Positions 49,270-59,187 are shown, numbered from the stretch's first letter. The stretch is DNA of 64,000 nucleotides from Ruegeria sp. HKCCD8929 (GCF_013031405.1 NZ_WPZY01000002.1:248001-312000); one strand, 5' to 3'. Program-made: numbers and translations. Notes: a model not told the origin generated them from the letters alone.

Positions 49270-49734
49270 ATGACAATCTCACTCAAACTGAACGGCCAGA
49301 CGCATGACGTCGACGTCGAACCCGGAACACCACTGCTGTGGGTGATCCGGGATGAACTCAAGATGACCGGGACCAAGTTCGGCTGCGGTGTCGCGTCCTG
49401 CGGGGCCTGCACCGTACATCTGGACGGTGAACCGGTGCGGTCGTGCCAGACCTATATCGAGGATGTGGGCGAAGCCGAGATCACCACCATCGAGGCGATG
49501 GAGGACAGCAAGATCGGGGCCGCTGTGCAGCAGGCCTGGGTCGAGTTGGACGTGGTGCAATGCGGCTATTGCCAGTCCGGGCAGATCATGTCCGCGGTTG
49601 GGCTGCTGTCCGAGAACGCCAAGCCCACCGTCGAAGAGATTGACAGTTACATGCACGGGAATGCCTGCCGCTGCGCCACCTATCAGCGCATCCGGGCAGG
49701 CATTCAGCGCGCAGCCGAAATTCTGGAGGCCTGA
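49270..49734 (+). CDS. (2Fe-2S) small subunit of an IorAB-type molybdenum hydroxylase
   Basis: A 154-residue subunit with two [2Fe-2S] sites: the plant-ferredoxin-like set GCGVASCGACTVHLDG (with a downstream RSCQTY cysteine) and the helical-domain set CGYCQSGQ...NACRCATYQRI. It passes electrons from the molybdopterin subunit encoded next. Length and spacing match isoquinoline 1-oxidoreductase alpha subunits. It follows two TetR operators and starts with a GGGAGGC site. The large subunit starts two bases after its stop. Confidence 0.93.
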   Translation: MTISLKLNGQTHDVDVEPGTPLLWVIRDELKMTGTKFGCGVASCGACTVHLDGEPVRSCQTYIEDVGEAEITTIEAMEDSKIGAAVQQAWVELDVVQCGYCQSGQIMSAVGLLSENAKPTVEEIDSYMHGNACRCATYQRIRAGIQRAAEILEA

Positions 49735-49735
49735 T

Positions 49736-51916
49736 ATGACCGTGAACACTTCTCGCCGCGGGTTCCTGAAAGGGGCCGCCGCCGCCACCGCCGTTCTGAT
49801 GGTCGGCGCCCGTCCGGATGGCGCCATTGCCGCCGCCTCGGGCGAAAGCGCCATGCTGAACCCGTTCGTCAAGATCGGGTCGGATGGTTCAGTCACCGCC
49901 ATCGTCAAGCATTTCGAGAAAGGGCAGGGCCCGGCCACCGGCCTGACCACGCTGATCGCCGAGGAAATCGGCCTGCGCATGGATCAGATCGGATACGAAT
50001 TCGCCCCGTCGAACCCGGCGCTCTATAACAACCTGCTGTTCGGGCAGTTCCAGGGCACGGGCGGCTCGACCGCCATGGCGAACTCGTTCCAGCAATATCG
50101 CACCGCAGGTGCTGCCGCGCGTGAGATGCTGCTGAACGCCGCCGCTCAGGCCTGGAGCGTCGATGCCTCGGAACTGACGCTGGATGAGGGCGTCATCGCC
50201 GGTGCCGGTCAGTCCGCGCCGCTGGGTGACTTAGTGGCTGCCGCCGCCGAGCTGGAAGCCCCGGCAGAACCAAGGCTCAAGGACCCGTCCGAATTCCGTC
50301 TGATCGGAAACACCGAGGTCCGCCGTGTGGACAGCGCGATCAAGGGCAATGGAACCGCGCAATATGCGATGGACGTGCATCTGCCGAACCAGATGGTGAC
50401 CATGATCAAGCGCCCCGAGCAGCGCGGCGCCCTGGTGACCGGTTTCGACGACAGCGCGGCGCAGGGGATCAAGGGCTACATCATGTCCCAGACCCTGCCG
50501 AACAACGCTGGTGTCGCGGTGTACGCGGAAAACACCTGGGCCGCGATGCAGTCGCGTGATGCGCTTGAGGTCGAGTGGGATGTCTCTGCCGCCGAAACGC
50601 GCGATTCCGAGCAGATCAAGGCCGAGATCATGGCCGCGCTGGATGCCGAGCCGGAATACAACGTCAACAAGACCGACGCGGCGGCGACTCTGGCCGCGCT
50701 GGACGGAGCAGCGCAGGTTGTCGAGCAGAGCTTTTACTTTCCGCTGCTCGCACATGCGCCGATGGAGCCGCTGACCTGCACCATTCAGGCCACCGAGGAT
50801 GGCGGTATCCTGCTGCATGACGGCTGCCAGTTCCCCACGGGTCCGCATTTGGCCCTGTCGCAGATCTTTGAGTTGCCGATGGAGAAGATCCAGATCAACA
50901 CGATGTTTGCGGGCGGTTCCTTTGGCCGCCGGGCCACGCCGGATGCGGACTATCAGGTCGAGGCGGCGCTGGCCTTTATCGTCACCGACCGCACCCGACC
51001 GGTGAAACTGGTCTGGTCGCGTGAGGACGATCTGCGCAGCGGTTATTATCGCCCCGCCTTTGGTCACAAGGTCCGGGTCGGGCTGGATGCCGACGGCAAT
51101 ATCGTGGGCTGGGATCACCGCATTGCGGGTCAGTCGATCATGAAGGGCACCGCGTTCGAGGATTTCAGCGTCCATGACGGGGTCGATCACAGCTCGGTCG
51201 AGGGCACGTCGGACAGCCCCTATCAGATCCCCGGAGGCTTTTTCGGGCTGACCGATACCAAGAAGGCGACCAGTACGCTGTGGTGGCGGTCGGTGGGGCA
51301 TACCCACACGGCCTATGTGATGGAGGTCATGATGGACATGGCCGCCAGGGCCGCGGGGCAGGACCCGGTTGAGTTCCGCCTGCGTTATCTGACCGGCGGT
51401 GCCGATCAGGACCGGATGGCCGGTGTGCTGAAGCTGGCGGCTGAGAAGGCGGGCTGGGGCAATGCGCCTGCGGGTCGCGCGCAGGGCATTGCGGTACACA
51501 AGTCGTTTGGCTCCTACGTGGCTGAGGTGGCCGAGATTTCGGGCAATGCCGAAGATGGCGTGAAGATCGAGCGGATCACCTGCGCGGTCGATTGCGGTCT
51601 TGCGGTGAACCCGGACGTGGTCAAGGCGCAGATGGAAGGCGGGATCGGCTATGGCATTGGCCATGTCATGCGCGATCAGATCACGCTGACCAGCGGCGCG
51701 GTGGATCAGTTCAACTTCCCGGATTACGAACCCCTGCGCATCGGCGATATCGCGGCCATCGACGTACATATCGTGCCGTCTGCCGAGGCCCCGACCGGGG
51801 TGGGCGAGCCGGGCACACCGCCCGCAGCGCCCGCCTTGGCCAACGCCATCGCGGCGGCCAGTGATCTGCGGGTTGGTAACCTGCCCATGGCCGAGAACGG
51901 GGTGGCTTTCGTCTGA
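49736..51916 (+). CDS. molybdopterin-binding large subunit of an IorAB-type hydroxylase
   Basis: I take the ATG at 49736 (MTVNTSRRGFLKG), two bases after the small-subunit stop, giving 726 residues. It starts with a twin-arginine signal (SRRGFLKGAAAATAVLMVGA), so the folded heterodimer is exported. Molybdopterin motifs include GQFQGTGGS, AGGSFGRRATPDADYQVEAA and the C-terminal base GVGEPGTPPAAPALANA. It resembles IorB of isoquinoline 1-oxidoreductase and related aldehyde or N-heterocycle hydroxylases; the substrate is not evident. No electron-transfer partner or chaperone gene is adjacent. Confidence 0.92.
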   Translation: MTVNTSRRGFLKGAAAATAVLMVGARPDGAIAAASGESAMLNPFVKIGSDGSVTAIVKHFEKGQGPATGLTTLIAEEIGLRMDQIGYEFAPSNPALYNNLLFGQFQGTGGSTAMANSFQQYRTAGAAAREMLLNAAAQAWSVDASELTLDEGVIAGAGQSAPLGDLVAAAAELEAPAEPRLKDPSEFRLIGNTEVRRVDSAIKGNGTAQYAMDVHLPNQMVTMIKRPEQRGALVTGFDDSAAQGIKGYIMSQTLPNNAGVAVYAENTWAAMQSRDALEVEWDVSAAETRDSEQIKAEIMAALDAEPEYNVNKTDAAATLAALDGAAQVVEQSFYFPLLAHAPMEPLTCTIQATEDGGILLHDGCQFPTGPHLALSQIFELPMEKIQINTMFAGGSFGRRATPDADYQVEAALAFIVTDRTRPVKLVWSREDDLRSGYYRPAFGHKVRVGLDADGNIVGWDHRIAGQSIMKGTAFEDFSVHDGVDHSSVEGTSDSPYQIPGGFFGLTDTKKATSTLWWRSVGHTHTAYVMEVMMDMAARAAGQDPVEFRLRYLTGGADQDRMAGVLKLAAEKAGWGNAPAGRAQGIAVHKSFGSYVAEVAEISGNAEDGVKIERITCAVDCGLAVNPDVVKAQMEGGIGYGIGHVMRDQITLTSGAVDQFNFPDYEPLRIGDIAAIDVHIVPSAEAPTGVGEPGTPPAAPALANAIAAASDLRVGNLPMAENGVAFV

Positions 51917-51990
51917 TGGGCCCGACTAGCACCCCCGGCAATCCAGCGGGGGCGCAGATGAAAACGCTTTGATCCTGTTCAGGCAGTGAA

Positions 51991-52018
51991 ACGCCCCCGA
52001 CACGGCGGTCGGGGGCGT
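51991..52018. terminator. bidirectional terminator between the hydroxylase operon and phoX
   Basis: ACGCCCCCGAC pairs with GTCGGGGGCGT around a short loop, flanked by AAA and TTT, midway between two convergent genes. It can end transcription from both sides. Confidence 0.82.
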
Positions 52019-52036
52019 TTATCTGTGCAAGCAGGC

Positions 52037-53926
52037 TCAGCCGATCTGGCCGTTGTCGTCGCGTTTGATGGTGATGATGGCAGAGCGCGGCGTGCCCCCG
52101 TCGGGCCAGTTGCTGCCCGGGTGCTGGATGCCGACAAAGGCGGTGCGCTTGTCGGCGGACCACGCGAGCCCGGTCACTTCGCAGCCATTGGGGCCGGTCA
52201 TGAACCGCGCGATTTCACCCGTCACCGGGTCGCCCGCCAGCATCTGGTTGTTGCCGTTGCCGGCAAAATCGCCCTCGTTGTCGTCATTGCCGTCGGTCTG
52301 AATCCAGACCAGCCCGGTTGAGTCGATGGCCATGCCGTCGGGTGAGTTGAACAGGTTGCCCTCGTTCACGTTTGGCGAACCGGCGCGATCATCCTGATGC
52401 ACGGTCGGGTTGCCCGCCGTGACGTAGAGATCCCAGTCGAACCCGTCGGCGGCATGATCCTCATCCGCCGGGCGCCAGCGCACGATCTGACCATACCTGT
52501 TTTCGTTGCGCGGGTTGGGGCCGTTGGCCGAGGTGTCGTCGCCGCCCGCGTTGGGTTTGACGCCCCGGTTCTTGTTATTGGTCAGGCAGCAATAGGCCTC
52601 GGCAGAGACCGGGTTGGTGGCGACCCATTCGGGCCGGTCCATGGTGGTGCCGCCCACGGCGGACGCCGCCATGCGGGTGAAGATGGCGATGTCGGCGGCC
52701 TCCATGCCCGTGGTCTCGGGCGTCAGCGCCAGCCACTCGCCGGTCTGATCGTCGTTGAACTTGGCAACATAGAGCGTTCCGTCGTTCAGCAGACCCTCGG
52801 TCGGGTTGCCCGGGACGAAAGGATCGTTCGACACGAAGCGGTAGAGGTATTCGCCCCGTTCATCGTCGCCCATATAGACCACCACGCGGCTGTCGGGGGC
52901 CAGAACGACCTCGGCATTCTCATGCTTGAAACGGCCTAGACCGGAATGCTTGATCGGGGTGCTGTCCGGCTTGGTCGGGTCGATTTCGACGATCCAACCG
53001 GTGCGGTGCGGCTCGTTCGGGTTTTTCGAGGTGTCAAAGCGCGGGTCGAAGAGTTCGTAGCCGTTCCAGCTTTCGGCCTTGAGGCCGTAACGCTTCATGC
53101 CGTCCGCGACCTTTTGGTCATAGCTAGCGTTTTCATCCGAGGAGCCGAAGTAGCCGTTGAAGTTTTCTTCGCAGGTCAGATAGGTGCCCCAGGGGGTCTT
53201 GCCTGAGCCGCAATTGTTCATGGTGCCCAGCGAGGACGTGCCGGTCGGGTCGGCCTCGGTCTTGAGTAGGTCATGACCCGCTGCGGGGCCGACGATCTTC
53301 ATCGGGGTGTTGTGGTGGATGCGGCGGTTGAAGGGGCTGTCCTTGACCACGGTCCAGCCATCGAGGCCCTCGGTGATCTCCATCACCGTCACACCCTGAA
53401 GGTTCTGCAATTTCAGCACGTCATCGGCGCTGGCCGGTGTCCCCTCCTGCGCGGCGGGCAGGTTGATCTTGCGGTTGGGATACTCGTGGTTGATCGCGAT
53501 CAACTGGTGACCCCGAAACGAGAAGGTCTCCATCCCGTCGGTGTTTTCGCCAAAGATCCTGTCCGAGCTTTTCACCGGGCCGCCCTCGGTCACGTCATAA
53601 CCGTCCGCGTCTGAAAACAGCGGGTCGCCCCAACGCATCAGGATCTTCCAGCTATAGCCCTCGGGCACATGTACCGTGCCATCGGTCTGCGCGGGGATCG
53701 GCGTGAAGGCAAAGCGCGAGGCCTCAGCGGCCTGCGCCGAGGTTGAGCCCAGCAGCCCGGCGCCCATCGCCGCAGCCCCCGAGCCAAAGGCCAGCACACC
53801 GCCCAGAAAGCCACGGCGCGAAATCGCGGCTTCGACGACGCGGTCGAAATCGTTCTCTTCGGGGCGGGGAAAGTGCAGCTCGTCCCAGTCGTCGGCGGAA
53901 AGTGTCCGGGGATCAATGTCTTTCAT
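52037..53926 (-). CDS. phoX: PhoX-family alkaline phosphatase
   Basis: A 629-residue DUF839/PhoX protein with a twin-arginine signal (ISRRGFLGGVLAFGSGAAAMG, about 35-60). Calcium- and iron-binding motifs of the family are visible: MNNCGSGKTPWGTYLTCEENFNGYF, RTGWIVEIDP, FKHENAEVVL, MGDDERGEYLYRF and PDGMAIDSTGLVWIQTDGND. It hydrolyses phosphomonoesters in the periplasm when phosphate is scarce and is common in marine bacteria. A Pho-box-like site about 55 bases before its start fits PhoB control. Confidence 0.93.
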   Translation of the reverse strand: MKDIDPRTLSADDWDELHFPRPEENDFDRVVEAAISRRGFLGGVLAFGSGAAAMGAGLLGSTSAQAAEASRFAFTPIPAQTDGTVHVPEGYSWKILMRWGDPLFSDADGYDVTEGGPVKSSDRIFGENTDGMETFSFRGHQLIAINHEYPNRKINLPAAQEGTPASADDVLKLQNLQGVTVMEITEGLDGWTVVKDSPFNRRIHHNTPMKIVGPAAGHDLLKTEADPTGTSSLGTMNNCGSGKTPWGTYLTCEENFNGYFGSSDENASYDQKVADGMKRYGLKAESWNGYELFDPRFDTSKNPNEPHRTGWIVEIDPTKPDSTPIKHSGLGRFKHENAEVVLAPDSRVVVYMGDDERGEYLYRFVSNDPFVPGNPTEGLLNDGTLYVAKFNDDQTGEWLALTPETTGMEAADIAIFTRMAASAVGGTTMDRPEWVATNPVSAEAYCCLTNNKNRGVKPNAGGDDTSANGPNPRNENRYGQIVRWRPADEDHAADGFDWDLYVTAGNPTVHQDDRAGSPNVNEGNLFNSPDGMAIDSTGLVWIQTDGNDDNEGDFAGNGNNQMLAGDPVTGEIARFMTGPNGCEVTGLAWSADKRTAFVGIQHPGSNWPDGGTPRSAIITIKRDDNGQIG

Positions 53927-53979
53927 GGGGGTTCCTGGCTATTTGAAGTTGCGGGATAACGCAGGTTTAGAGCGAGAAT

Positions 53980-53997
53980 GTGACAATCAGCTAACAG
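53980..53997 (-). promoter_or_regulatory. Pho-box-like site before phoX
   Basis: On the minus strand the 18-mer CTGTTAGCTGATTGTCAC has two CTGTCA-like repeats 11 bases apart, matching the PhoB consensus at about 12 of 18 positions. It lies 54 bases before the phoX ATG. One degenerate copy only, so moderate confidence. Confidence 0.5.
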
Positions 53998-54174
53998 AGT
54001 TGCGTGCGCTTCGCCCAGAGGCTGAAACCAATTTTTGCGGCGTGGCAGGGATAGGTGGGATTGCGCCCGTGTTCCCTGTGATCGGGGGAGTAGACCGCAT
54101 TTCGGAGGCGTATCTGTGTCGAAAAGAACCGGCTTGACCATCCCCGTTGCTTGTCCTAGTGACGGGGAACCAGA

Positions 54175-54248
54175 GCGGGTATAGCTTAATGGTAAAGCCC
54201 CTGCCTTCCAAGCAGGCTATGTCGGTTCGATTCCGTCTACCCGCTCCA
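54175..54248 (+). tRNA. tRNA-Gly(UCC)
   Basis: A complete 74-nt cloverleaf with encoded CCA. Acceptor GCGGGTA pairs with TACCCGC; D-arm AGCTTAATGGTAAAGC; anticodon stem CCTGC/GCAGG with loop TTCCAA reading UCC; T-arm TCGGTTCGATTCCGT (partly wobble-paired). Confidence 0.96.
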
Positions 54249-54380
54249 GTTCTTCCAATCCGCTTTCGCTTGCGTCAAATGGACCTGTGCTGCACAGCAG
54301 GGGGCAGCGTTGCTTGACGCTGCGCGGCTCTGCCGCCAAGAAGCACGGGCATCGTGAAGAAACAGCAACAAGGGCCTGAT

Positions 54381-56201
54381 ATGGCACGCACTCAGTCCGC
54401 ACAATCGGCAGCCACCCCCGCACCGGGGGCCAGCGAAGAGCGGGCCGGGTCCAAGAAGCTCGGCGTTCTGGCGTCGCTCTGGCCGTTCATGAAGCCCTAT
54501 CGGCTGCTGATGACCGGCGCGACCGTTGCGCTGGTGGTGACGGCGAGCATGTCGCTGACCCTGCCGCTGGCGGTGCGCCGCGTGGTGGACCATTTCCGGA
54601 TCGAGGATGGGGCGCTGCTGGATCAGTATTTTCTGGCCGCCCTCGGCATCGCCGCGATTCTGGCGCTGGGCACCGGCGTGCGCTATGCGCTGGTGACGCG
54701 GTTGGGCGAACGGGTTGTGGCCGACATCCGCAAGGCCGTCTTCGACCGCATCATCGGGATGAGTCCCGAGTTCTTTGAGCGCATCATGACCGGCGAGGTG
54801 CTGAGCCGGATCACTACCGATACCACGCTGATTCAGTCCGTGCTCGGTTCGTCGGTGTCGATCGCGCTGCGCAACATGCTGATGTTTTTGGGCGGGCTGG
54901 TGCTGATGCTGCTGACCTCGGCCAAGCTGACCGGCATGGTGCTGCTGCTGATCCCGGTGGTGGTGGTGCCGATCCTAGTGCTGGGCCGTCGCCTGCGGGG
55001 CATCAGCCGCGAGAATCAGGACTGGATCGCGGCATCCTCGGGCAATGCGGGCGAGGCGCTGGGCGCGGTGCAGACGGTGCAGGCCTTTACGCATGAGACC
55101 GCCAGCCGGTCGCAATTCGCCGAGATGACCGAGACCGCATATACCGTCTCGCTCCGCCGTATCCAGACCCGCGCGGTGCTGACGGTGATCGTCATCTTTC
55201 TGGTCTTTTCCGGCATCGTCGGGGTGCTGTGGATGGGTGCCAACGACGTGCGCGCCGGGCTGATGACCGAGGGCACGCTGATCCAGTTCGTGATCTATTC
55301 GGTGATCATGGCAGGCTCTGTCGCGGCGCTGTCGGAGATCTGGAGCGAGCTGCAACGCGCCGCCGGGGCCACCGAGCGGCTGGTCGAGCTGCTCAATGCC
55401 GAGGATACGGTGACCGATCCAGTGCGCCCGCAGGTTCTGCCGCAGCCGGTGCGGGGCGAGATCGGGTTTCAGGATGTGAACTTTCGCTATCCCGCGCGTC
55501 CGGATGTGGTGGCGCTGGATGGCATGTCGCTGCAGGTCAAACCGGGTGAGACGGTGGCCTTTGTCGGCCCCTCGGGCGCGGGCAAGACCACGGTGATCCA
55601 GATGATCCAGCGGTTCTACGACCCGGATGCGGGCAGCGTCACGCTGGACGGCGTGGACCTGCGGACCATGGACCGGGCCGCGTTCCGTCGCCATATCGCG
55701 CTGGTGCCGCAGGACCCGGTGATCTTCGCCGCCTCGGCCCGCGACAATATCCGCTTTGGCCGCCCCGATGCGTCCGATGCCGAGGTCGAGGCCGCCGCCC
55801 GCGCCGCTGCCGCGCATGACTTCATCGCGGCCCTGCCCGAAGGCTATGACAGTTTTGTCGGCGAACGCGGCGTGATGCTGTCGGGCGGTCAGAAACAGCG
55901 CATCGCTATCGCCCGCGCCATCCTGCGCGACGCGCCGGTGCTGCTGCTGGACGAGGCGACCTCGGCTCTGGATGCTGAAAGCGAGCTGGCGGTGCAACGG
56001 GCGGTGGACGAGCTGAGCGCCGGACGGACCACGCTGATCGTGGCGCACCGGCTGGCCACTGTGAAAAAAGCCGACCGCATCGTTGTGATGGAGGCGGGCC
56101 GTATCGTGGCGCAGGGCACCCATGACGAGTTAGTGGCGCAGGATGGCCTTTATGCCCGTCTCGCGCGGCTGCAATTCACTGACGGTCTGGCCGCCGAATG
56201 A
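54381..56201 (+). CDS. MsbA-like ABC exporter (fused membrane and ATPase domains)
   Basis: I use the ATG at 54381 (MARTQSAQS); a GTG nine codons upstream is possible. The 606-residue half transporter has six transmembrane helices (about 40-300) and an ATPase domain with Walker A GPSGAGKTT, signature LSGGQKQRIAIARA and Walker B VLLLDEATSALD. It forms a homodimer that exports lipids or drugs. It is annotated only by family; the acyl-CoA synthetase gene downstream has its own promoter-sized gap of 160 bp. Confidence 0.93.
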   Translation: MARTQSAQSAATPAPGASEERAGSKKLGVLASLWPFMKPYRLLMTGATVALVVTASMSLTLPLAVRRVVDHFRIEDGALLDQYFLAALGIAAILALGTGVRYALVTRLGERVVADIRKAVFDRIIGMSPEFFERIMTGEVLSRITTDTTLIQSVLGSSVSIALRNMLMFLGGLVLMLLTSAKLTGMVLLLIPVVVVPILVLGRRLRGISRENQDWIAASSGNAGEALGAVQTVQAFTHETASRSQFAEMTETAYTVSLRRIQTRAVLTVIVIFLVFSGIVGVLWMGANDVRAGLMTEGTLIQFVIYSVIMAGSVAALSEIWSELQRAAGATERLVELLNAEDTVTDPVRPQVLPQPVRGEIGFQDVNFRYPARPDVVALDGMSLQVKPGETVAFVGPSGAGKTTVIQMIQRFYDPDAGSVTLDGVDLRTMDRAAFRRHIALVPQDPVIFAASARDNIRFGRPDASDAEVEAAARAAAAHDFIAALPEGYDSFVGERGVMLSGGQKQRIAIARAILRDAPVLLLDEATSALDAESELAVQRAVDELSAGRTTLIVAHRLATVKKADRIVVMEAGRIVAQGTHDELVAQDGLYARLARLQFTDGLAAE

Positions 56202-56362
56202 GGTGACGTTCCGGCACCTTCCCAATCGCCGTAGCGTCATTCTATCCATGTTGACCCTCTCCCGATAAGCCCTCGCTTGCGCAGACGAGGATTTGCTCTC
56301 ATCTTGGAGCGGAACGAACAAACACCCGGGAGGACGGGTGGCACATAAGGGGAGGAAGCCGT

Positions 56363-58252
56363 ATGGCATTTGCGGGGTTGGAAGACCGGGCACGGATCGA
56401 GGGAGAAATGGCGTGGGAGGAGCGTGATCTGCCGATCACGCTGCACGCGCTGCTGGCGCGGACTGCTGGAAAGTTTCCCAACCACAAGGCGCTCAGTTTC
56501 CAGTTGCTGTCCGGCCCGACCGACAAGGCAGAAACGCTGACCTGGTCGCAACTGCTGGGCAAGGTCAATCAGGCCGCGAACCTGTTCCGCTCGCTCGGTA
56601 TCGGCGAGAAGGATGTGGTGGCCTATGTGCTACCCAACAGCAACGAGACGCTGATCACCATGATGGGCGGGGCCGTGGCCGGGATCGTCAACCCGATCAA
56701 CCCGCTGCTGGAGCCGGAACAGATCGCCTCGATCCTGCGGGAAACCGGCGCCAAGGTGGTGGTGACGCTGAAACCCTTCCCCAAGACCGATATCGCCCAG
56801 AAGGTGGCCGAGGCGGTACGCCACGCGCCAGGTGTGAACACCGTGCTGGAGATCGACCTCAACCGCTATCTGACGCCGCCCAAGTCGTGGATCGTGCCGC
56901 TGGTCCGGCCCAAGCTGCAGGACAAGGAGCATCTGGCCCACGCGGATTACCTGAACTTCAACAAGGAACTGGCCAAACAGCCGAGCGCGCTGAGCTTTGC
57001 GGACAGTACCGAGGACCGGGTGGCCTGCTATTTCCACACCGGCGGCACCACCGGCATGCCCAAGGTGGCGCAGCACAAGTATTCCGGCATGATCTATAAC
57101 GGCTGGCTGGGGCACACGCTGCTGTTCTCGGAAAACGACAACATCATGTGCCCGCTGCCGATGTTCCATGTCTTTGCCTGTCATGTGATCGTCATGGCCG
57201 CCGTGTCCTCGGGCGCGCATGTGGTGTTCCCGACACCCGCCGGGTATCGCGGCGATGGGGTGTTCGACAATTTCTGGAAGCTGATCGAGCGCTGGAAGAT
57301 CTCGTTCATCATCACCGTGCCCACCGCTATCTCGGCCAAGATGCAGCGCCCGGTCGATGCCGATATCTCGACGGTCAAGACTGCGTTCTCCGGCTCGGCG
57401 CCGCTGCCGGTGGAGCTGTTCCGCCGGTTCGAGCAGGCAACCGGTGTCACCATCGTTGAGGGCTATGGCCTGACCGAGGCGACCTGCCTGGTCTCATGCA
57501 ACCCGGTCGATGGCGAGAAGAAGATCGGCTCGATCGGCATCCCGTTCCCCTACACCGACGTCAAGATCCTGCGCGACGGTCCGGATGGCCCCGGCGAATG
57601 CGCGGTCGATGAGATCGGCGAGATCTGCATCTCGAACCCTGGCGTCTTTGCGGGCAATACCTATACCGAGGCGGACAAGAACGCGAACCTCTATCACCAC
57701 GACAAATACCTGCGCACCGGCGATCTGGGCCGGTTTGACGGGGACGGCTATCTGTGGATCACCGGCCGCGCCAAGGACCTGATCATTCGCGGCGGCCACA
57801 ATATCGACCCCGCCGAGATCGAAGAGGCGCTGCTGGCGCATGAGGCGGTGGCCTTTGCGGGTGCCATCGGTCAGCCGGATGCCCATTCCGGCGAGGTGCC
57901 CTGCGCCTTTGTCGAACTGGTCGAGGGCGCGTCGGTTTCCGAGGCGGAGCTGCTGGAGCATTGCAAGGTGCATGTGCACGAGCGGGCCGCGCAGCCCAAG
58001 CACATGACCATTCTGACGGAACTGCCCAAGACCGCCGTGGGCAAGGTGTTCAAACCCGATCTGCGCAAGATGGCGATCACCCGCATCTACAATGGCGCGC
58101 TGGAGCAGGCCGGGGTATCGGCGCGCGTGGTCTCGGTGATCGACGACAAGAAACGCGGGCTGGTCGCGCAGCTTGACGCGCAGGGCTCCTCCGAAGACGA
58201 TGTCAGCAAGGTGCTGGGTGCCTATACCCGGCCTTGGGAATGGGCAGCCTGA
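56363..58252 (+). CDS. acyl-CoA synthetase (AMP-forming)
   Basis: A 629-residue ANL-superfamily ligase. It has the AMP-binding loop YFHTGGTTGMPKVAQHK (about 225), YGLTEATCLVSC, the adenylate motif YLRTGDLGRFDGDGYLWITGRAKDLIIRGGHNIDPAEIE, and the catalytic lysine in PKTAVGKVFKPDLR. It activates a carboxylic acid to its CoA thioester; chain preference cannot be read off. A 12-base gap to the esterase gene suggests an operon that frees an acid and activates it. Confidence 0.93.
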   Translation: MAFAGLEDRARIEGEMAWEERDLPITLHALLARTAGKFPNHKALSFQLLSGPTDKAETLTWSQLLGKVNQAANLFRSLGIGEKDVVAYVLPNSNETLITMMGGAVAGIVNPINPLLEPEQIASILRETGAKVVVTLKPFPKTDIAQKVAEAVRHAPGVNTVLEIDLNRYLTPPKSWIVPLVRPKLQDKEHLAHADYLNFNKELAKQPSALSFADSTEDRVACYFHTGGTTGMPKVAQHKYSGMIYNGWLGHTLLFSENDNIMCPLPMFHVFACHVIVMAAVSSGAHVVFPTPAGYRGDGVFDNFWKLIERWKISFIITVPTAISAKMQRPVDADISTVKTAFSGSAPLPVELFRRFEQATGVTIVEGYGLTEATCLVSCNPVDGEKKIGSIGIPFPYTDVKILRDGPDGPGECAVDEIGEICISNPGVFAGNTYTEADKNANLYHHDKYLRTGDLGRFDGDGYLWITGRAKDLIIRGGHNIDPAEIEEALLAHEAVAFAGAIGQPDAHSGEVPCAFVELVEGASVSEAELLEHCKVHVHERAAQPKHMTILTELPKTAVGKVFKPDLRKMAITRIYNGALEQAGVSARVVSVIDDKKRGLVAQLDAQGSSEDDVSKVLGAYTRPWEWAA

Positions 58253-58263
58253 GCGGAGGGGCA

Positions 58264-59187
58264 ATGGATTATGACCGGCTGATCGACGAGGAAACCTGGA
58301 CCTTCATCAGGCGGACATTGGAGAGTTACCCCGAGGATGCGGTAAACCTCTCTATCGCTGATCAGCGGCGGGTCTATGACGATATGTGCCGGGTGTTCCA
58401 TCAGGGGCGCCCGGATGGCGTCGCGACCGAGGACCGGTCCGCGAACGGAGTTCCGGTCCGCATCTATTCCGCCGGTGATCCCACCCGAACCGTCGTCTAT
58501 TACCATGGCGGCGGTTTTGTCGTTGGCGGGCTGGACAGCCATGACGATGTCTGCGCCGAGATCTGCGTTCAGACCGGCTATCGCGTGGTGGCGGTGGATT
58601 ACCGGCTGTGTCCCGAATTCCGCCATCCGGCGCAGTTCGAGGATTGCTGGACCGCCACGAAATGGGCCGCCACCGAGTTTGGCGACCCACTGGTGCTGGC
58701 CGGTGACAGCGCCGGGGGCAATCTGGCGGCCTGCGTGGCGCATCATGCGCGCGGGCGGCTGGAGAGCATTCTGGGGCAGGTGCTGATCTATCCCGGTCTC
58801 GGCGGCGACATGGGCGAGGGTTCATACATCGAACATGCGCACGCGCCTTTGCTGAGCCTTGAGGATCTGCGGTTTTACAAGACCGTGCGGTGTGAGGGGG
58901 ATGAACCTCGGGACAATCCCTCTTATGCGCCGCTGGGGGACAACGATTTCTCGGGCCTGCCGCTGACGGTGGTTGTTACCGCCGGCTGTGATCCTCTGCG
59001 CGATGACGGTCGCGACTATTGCGAGCGGGTGCAGGCGGCAGGTGGCAAGGCGTGTTGGATCAACGAAGAGGGGCTGGTGCACGGCTATCTACGCGCCCGC
59101 AGCTCGGTCACCCGGGCGCAGGACAGTTTCGAGCGCATCGTCGTGGCCATCGAGGCGCTAGGGCAGGAGGTGTGGCCCTACGACTGA
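58264..59187 (+). CDS. hormone-sensitive-lipase-family alpha/beta-hydrolase
   Basis: The ATG at 58264 (MDYDRLIDEETW) is preceded by GGAGGGGC. The 307-residue enzyme has the HSL-family oxyanion motif YYHGGGFVVGG, nucleophile GDSAGGN (Ser near 147), the acid in GCDPLRDD and the histidine in GLVHGYLRA. It hydrolyses short- to medium-chain esters in the cytoplasm. Its ATG lies 12 bases after the acyl-CoA synthetase stop, consistent with a joint role in ester or aromatic degradation. Confidence 0.92.
   Translation: MDYDRLIDEETWTFIRRTLESYPEDAVNLSIADQRRVYDDMCRVFHQGRPDGVATEDRSANGVPVRIYSAGDPTRTVVYYHGGGFVVGGLDSHDDVCAEICVQTGYRVVAVDYRLCPEFRHPAQFEDCWTATKWAATEFGDPLVLAGDSAGGNLAACVAHHARGRLESILGQVLIYPGLGGDMGEGSYIEHAHAPLLSLEDLRFYKTVRCEGDEPRDNPSYAPLGDNDFSGLPLTVVVTAGCDPLRDDGRDYCERVQAAGGKACWINEEGLVHGYLRARSSVTRAQDSFERIVVAIEALGQEVWPYD

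Noticed and set aside
50231..51769. 512-codon minus-strand frame inside the molybdenum-hydroxylase gene
   Set aside because: It is antisense to a gene with clear family motifs; long antisense frames are common in G+C-rich coding DNA.
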